Part shown: positions 59,946 through 64,000 of the stretch, piece after piece
How positions within the stretch are numbered: position 1 is the stretch's first letter
Layout of the letters: each line of letters begins with the position of its first letter
Assembly: GCA_022113835.1 (NCBI GenBank)
Contig: JAILWY010000013.1
Coordinates: 16,924,501 to 16,988,500, forward strand
DNA length: 64,000 nucleotides
DNA from: Atopsyche davidsoni
Taxonomy: Eukaryota > Arthropoda > Insecta > Trichoptera > Hydrobiosidae
Direction of reading: 5' to 3'
The notes under the pieces: generated by a model
The model's database searches: none
What the model was told of the DNA's origin: nothing
The model's input: the letters and a program-made list of their open reading frames with translations, nothing else
Program-made: the position numbers and the translations under genes

Positions 59946-60217
59946 TGAGATTTTATATAATACTAAGCAATTAGGTAAACAATAGTTAGAGGGAGAGGTT
60001 GTTGGAAAGAGAGAGAATGATTGTCAGGTGGTAAGGGCTAATGTGATTTTAATGTACCTGACGAGTGGAGGATTCTATATAATTGCAAATTTTTGTGTTA
60101 ATGGGGTAATTATCTAAAGTAGTGGCTTTGGGGTGTAGCAGCAGTTATCCTGAGTTGGGGTTTGTCCTGTAGTGTGTTTATCTGTAAATAATAGGTTTAT
60201 GCACAGTAAATGTTTTT

Positions 60218-60622
60218 TTAAAGATGTGATTTAGCAATAGGGAATAATAATGGAGACTTATTGAAAATAACCTGGTCATTAAGCAGGTGCTCCGGTGTGT
60301 TATCTTTTATGCGATTGATCTCTAAAATCTCTTGGCGATCGAGTTTTGTGCCTTTATTGTTAATATGCAAAATTTTGAGGTTGGAGTTCTGGTTAAAGTC
60401 GTGCTTATTATCCGAGAGGTGGAGGCCGAAGGTAGATGTCTCATCTCCCTTTTTCCATCCTCTTATGTGGTCTTTGGTCCTTGTGTTGAAGGATCTACCT
60501 GTTTGGCCAATGTAAGTGGCGTCGCAGGAATCGCAGTTGAGTTTATAAATGCCACTGTTACTGAATTTATCATTCTTATCTTTATTATTGATAAGAATTT
60601 TTGCTGACAATATATTAGACAT
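60218..60622 (-). pseudogene. PLE GIY-YIG endonuclease domain fragment
   Basis: A 134-codon open frame. GIYKLNCDSCDATYIGQTGR (from residue 24) contains the GIY and YIG motifs with a CxxC pair between them, the arrangement typical of Penelope-like element endonucleases. Then FNTRTKDHIRGWKKGDE, FGLHLSDNKHDF and KLDRQEILEINRIK, which holds a plausible catalytic Glu. The domain nicks DNA for target-primed reverse transcription. The frame is intact to its natural stop, but the upstream reverse transcriptase is absent, so the copy is a 5'-truncated relic. Confidence 0.88.
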
Positions 60623-60630
60623 ATATATAA

Positions 60631-60666
60631 GACATATTATTGTAAAGCTTATTACAATAATATGTC
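60631..60666. repeat. Perfect 15-bp hairpin
   Basis: GACATATTATTGTAA, loop AGCTTA, then the exact reverse complement. It lies at the 5' break of the PLE copy. Confidence 0.85.
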
Positions 60667-62330
60667 CCTAGCAAAAATTCTCTGTAGTTTTAAAATGTTT
60701 AAATGCGCTGTTTTGTATAGTTTAGATACTAGAAATGTGCAAGTCGATTGCACACCGCCACACACATAAGCGGTACGAAACAATATGCCAAAAACGACGA
60801 AAAGTATTGTATCAAATGTATTCTCACAACAAAGGTTAAGACTATGTATTTTTTAAATTACTACTATCAATATGATACTATCAATCACAAAGCATTCGAT
60901 ATTTTAATAATGCCAATATTCCATTCAGAGTTGGAATCGCGTCATGTCAGCTGTGAGCCTCGTCGCTAGGAAGACGGGCCGCTCTCTGCAGTAATCCCCA
61001 AATCATCTCGTGCATGTTTCAACTCAATGATGTGATTGTCCTTGAGCGTGCTGATAATAAATTATTATCATATTTAATGTTATCTTAGAGTGTAAAGCGG
61101 ATCCAAGGTTTAAGATTTATACGACACTTGATGTATGTATTCTAGATAACGTTTAGGACAACTGGTCTAAAACTTCCATCTGAAGTGTTTCTCGACCAAA
61201 AGAAGTTAGACGGCATTTCATTTGGATTTTTTTTGTTGTGTGACATAAAGAGTAGTCAGTTTATTGACCATTCCTGAAAAAAAAAGTATTCTAGGAATCA
61301 TGTTGGCAGTCCGCCATTCGTTACGCAGACGTGCCTCGCCGGAGCTGAATGCTCGCTTTGCAACACGATCATCGACCTGAGATAATTATTAATGCCATTC
61401 ATCGTATAAAACAATCATCATATGGTATATACAATAAAAAAGAGTATCCTTGTTGAAAATTACTCACTTAGACGAGAGTTACTATGTTTCGACGGATCGG
61501 ATATAAGGATGGATCGGCAGGAGGCATTGGACCGGTACTGAGGGCTGTCCAAATCATGAAATACAGAAGCCTTTGCGCTATAGATTGTAACTTCTAACAC
61601 CTCATAGCTGGATGATGATTATGACGAAATTTGAAATATCTTAAGAAATAAAAACATTTTCAATGTTTTTTTGTGTTTAGAAAATGTGCAAATGCGACTG
61701 TAGACTTGAATGATTCGCATAATACAGATTCAAATGACACCAAAATAATTAACAACCACGATTTCTTTTGTTTTTTTTATATATTTTAAAAAAAATCGAG
61801 TATCGCAATTGTGAGTGAGATCTGTGTCTATAGCCAGAGCTATTTGTGGCTATATACTAGGCTATATTTTACTAAGGAGTTATTATAACTTGTTAAAAAT
61901 AATGAGCACCAAGAAATTAAATTTGTTCGTCAAAACGTTTGATTATATAATTAAAAATGCAGATACTTAATATCATTTAAGATGAGTTTATTTAAAATAA
62001 TAATGAGTGGTGTTTGAGATAGCCTGCAAAGAGAGAAGGATCCGGGACTGATTGTAACTAATAATCGGTGACCGCGCTCCAGCTCTGAATATATTAGAGT
62101 GGTGTCTGTCGATTGGGATGGCCGACGGAGACCGTGAACTGTCCGACGATGAAAGGAGCTGAAAGAACTACGTACCGGATATTATCTATATTAGTAATAC
62201 TTTCCATGGTATTTTCTTGTCCTAAAATTCAGCTAAGATAATCATTTGATTATATTTTGGTATGTTTGAATTAATTTTACCAACCTAATACAATTTAAAA
62301 CTATTATTTTCCTTCACAAATACGTTTGAT
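60667..62330. other. AT-rich stretch without a supported gene
   Basis: Nothing recognised. Confidence 0.5.
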
Positions 62331-62341
62331 TGAAATTTATT

Positions 62342-62577
62342 AAATCAATATTTTAGACAGAAAGTATTTGGTGGAACTCCATTTAAATATTTTAAACAAA
62401 ATACTTTTGTAATTTTTCATCATGTTTAATTTTATTGGTGACCGGTTTTGCTAACTTTTCACGTTGGCATTATCAAACGAAGGTCGAAACTTTTGATAAT
62501 GCCAACGTAAAAGATTGGCGGAACCGGTCACCAATTATACACGTGGAAAAGTCACAAAAGAATTTTATTTTAAATAT
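62342..62577. mobile_element. Palindromic PLE-tail element with 11-bp target duplication
   Basis: The left arm is complete, from ATATTTTAGACAGAAAG through GGTGACCGGTTTTGC and GGCATTATCAAACG. The right arm starts TTTTGATAATGCCAACG, runs through GGCGGAACCGGTCACC and is truncated at its outer end. The flanks TGAAATTTATT at 62331-62341 and 62578-62588 are identical. Confidence 0.85.
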
Positions 62578-62588
62578 TGAAATTTATT

Positions 62589-63434
62589 TACTTAATAAAT
62601 CCTATTATCATTTTCGATTGTTAGTTTTACCAATATTCATAATCATGTTTAAATTAACAATACAAAAAAAAATAGTGGTATTCTTATTTTTACCGTTGTT
62701 AAAATATTTAGTTCTTAGTTATATGGGGTCAGTGTTAAATTTCTTGAAAATGAGTTTTCTTTAGATTTATGAGAAGTGAGAGGTCACAGGCACCAAGAGG
62801 GTCGGACGGCCGCACTAGCCTGCATAAGCTGCATCAAGGACCACCTTCCTTAACACCTTTGGACCAAAAAAAGATAATTTATTTTATGATTTTTTGTGAT
62901 GTCATTTTTATGAAAATACATCAAACAAGATTTTATATAAGAACTTACGATTTATCTATAGAAATATACAACTATCTTTCACGTCGGATCAAGCAATAAC
63001 ATATAATGCTATCTAAAACCTTAAAACGTATTTTATTTTTACTATTAGGTTATCAATCATGGGTGATAAAAGATTTTTGATAACAGTAATATCCACATGA
63101 CTTAAAATGTGAACAACATATAAAAATCCAGACAGGTGTTTTGATCTCTTCGAGGTCCATTGGTCAAACAGCGCGCTCGGACACTCACCGTCCCGGGATT
63201 GAATATGTTACATTCCGTAGACCCGGCGAGCTGGAAACGGCCACAGCCCCTCTTCGTCACTCGCCATCGGTCGCCATCGGTCGCCAGCCTGACTCTTCCG
63301 GGGGCGCTTATATATAAAATTTTCATACCAATAGCTAAGAAAGATTCTTCATACACACAAAATACGCAATTATAATATTTTTTTACCGTATGAATTATTT
63401 ATAGACGATCTTAAGATTGTTTGAGTGTTTTGCT
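62589..63434. other. Stretch without a supported gene
   Basis: Frames of 71-109 codons show no recognisable features. A short CGCCATCGGT tandem pair lies near 63265. Confidence 0.4.
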
Positions 63435-63685
63435 GCGTAGTTGTTTTTGTCCTCTGATGTTTCGGTCCCGGTATTGGGACCATCTTTTGTGATTCCTTAT
63501 AATTTCGTGCTGTTCACGTCCAATCGACCGCACCTTTCCCAGAGGGCGGTCTTTAACCTCAGGCCGTCATCTCTGTTGCTATGAAACTCAATCACCTCCT
63601 TGTCAATACATGCGTGTATTTCTTTGAGTGTAGCGAGCACCTGAAGAGAGTACCACAATAGTAGTGTGTTTTTATGGTTGAAAAT
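63435..63685 (-). mobile_element. Second PLE family, C-terminal and tail relic
   Basis: In - strand sense a frame reads STLKEIHACIDKEVIEF, then SNRDDGLRLKTALWERCG, resembling the extreme C-terminus of PLE proteins (the IEI...NRDDGL.L...W pattern after GIY-YIG). It is followed by a stop and then the hammerhead-like motif at 63451-63492. The GIY-YIG domain itself is missing. The protein match is short, so the call leans on the combination with the RNA motif. Confidence 0.5.
63451..63492 (-). ncRNA. Hammerhead-like core of the second PLE family
   Basis: In - strand sense: CACAAAAGAT, stem II GGTCCC / GGGACC around loop AATACC, then GAAACATCAGAGG. G8 and A9 (the GA of AAAAGAT), the GAAA box and an ATC cleavage-type triplet fit the consensus. 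The U4 and G5 positions read A, which should abolish activity. It is best read as a decayed ribozyme. Confidence 0.4.
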
Positions 63686-63699
63686 CATCATTTATAATT

Positions 63700-64000
63700 T
63701 TGTTTAATATGCTAGTTTTGGAATACATACTTGTTGGTTTGTTGTCTGCGGTCACGGTCGTTGAAGAAGGCCGTTTCGTGTGATCGTTGAAGTTTACACT
63801 TGAAAAATCTTTTATTTGAAGTAGGTACATTAGTCTCTACCGTGCTTCAGACTCGTTTGTAATCTCATTACTATGTAACAATTACAGTGACTTAAAAATG
63901 ATTTGTTTTACAAAATATTATGTTTCTATAATTTTATTTTATTTTTGTAAACGCTGTCCGCTCGGTGAATGAAAAAAAAAAAATAGGTCTATTTCCGTAC
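63700..64000. other. Stretch without a supported gene
   Basis: Nothing recognised up to the window end. No UGT C-terminal exon here. Confidence 0.5.

Larger units (their letters stand above)
59806..60622 (-). mobile_element. Penelope-like element, 5'-truncated copy
   Basis: In - strand sense: the GIY-YIG coding end (60622-60218), an untranslated stretch (about 60215-59950), a hammerhead-like core (59945-59901), then the family's terminal block, ending TCTGTCAAAAATATTGAATT near 59806. This copy ties the short palindromic repeats of the window to a PLE, because their sequence equals its tail. The reverse transcriptase part is missing. Confidence 0.8.

Overview
The window looks like insect nuclear DNA. 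It is AT-rich, non-operonic and full of long (TA)n and (CA)n arrays. Its protein remnants are typical of arthropod genomes: insect-type UDP-glycosyltransferases, mariner and DD41D transposases, Helitrons, an R1-like LINE and Penelope-like elements. A few short TTAGG runs match the insect telomere unit. A lepidopteran is my best guess because of the UGT layout, but a hemipteran or another insect is not excluded.

The only host gene material I can support is at 53.1-59.6 kb on the + strand. Three homologous first exons of a UDP-glycosyltransferase (UGT) lie head to tail: 53141-53977, 55270-56106 and 58694-59536. Each starts with its own ATG and signal peptide, encodes the N-terminal (acceptor-binding) half, and ends at a phase-0 GT donor after 279, 279 and 281 codons. 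I found no UGT C-terminal exon (donor-sugar domain) anywhere in the window. The simplest reading is a locus with alternative first exons whose shared exons lie beyond 64 kb.

The rest is mostly mobile-element debris. (1) Two copies of a hAT-like RNase-H transposon with GGGTGTCCC termini: a degraded + copy at 4600-6858, and a nearly intact - copy at 39636-42245 with a 658-residue reading frame broken by one stop. (2) A nonautonomous hAT-type element at 3187-4594 with a mariner fragment nested in it, and a partial second copy at 45590-45963. (3) Mariners at 15.9-16.6 kb and 56366-57574, the latter with terminal repeats and TA flanks. (4) DD41D relics at 30.3-30.9 and 46.0-46.3 kb. (5) Helitrons at 16834-17676, 33828-35504 and 36153-37351. 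(6) An R1-like LINE fragment at 22.76-23.87 kb. (7) Penelope-like element (PLE) pieces at 59.8-60.6 and 63.4-63.7 kb, and about a dozen short PLE-tail elements, many palindromic, that carry a hammerhead-ribozyme-like core. (8) MITEs at 27097-27625 and 42928-43120.

Tandem repeats stand out: a 53-bp minisatellite at 19.15-20.0 kb, a 10-bp repeat with a 50-bp higher-order rhythm at 32.85-33.25 kb, and several short GC-rich minisatellites. Between these blocks are long AT-rich stretches with short GC-rich islands and no gene I can support. No CRISPR array, rRNA or convincing tRNA was seen.
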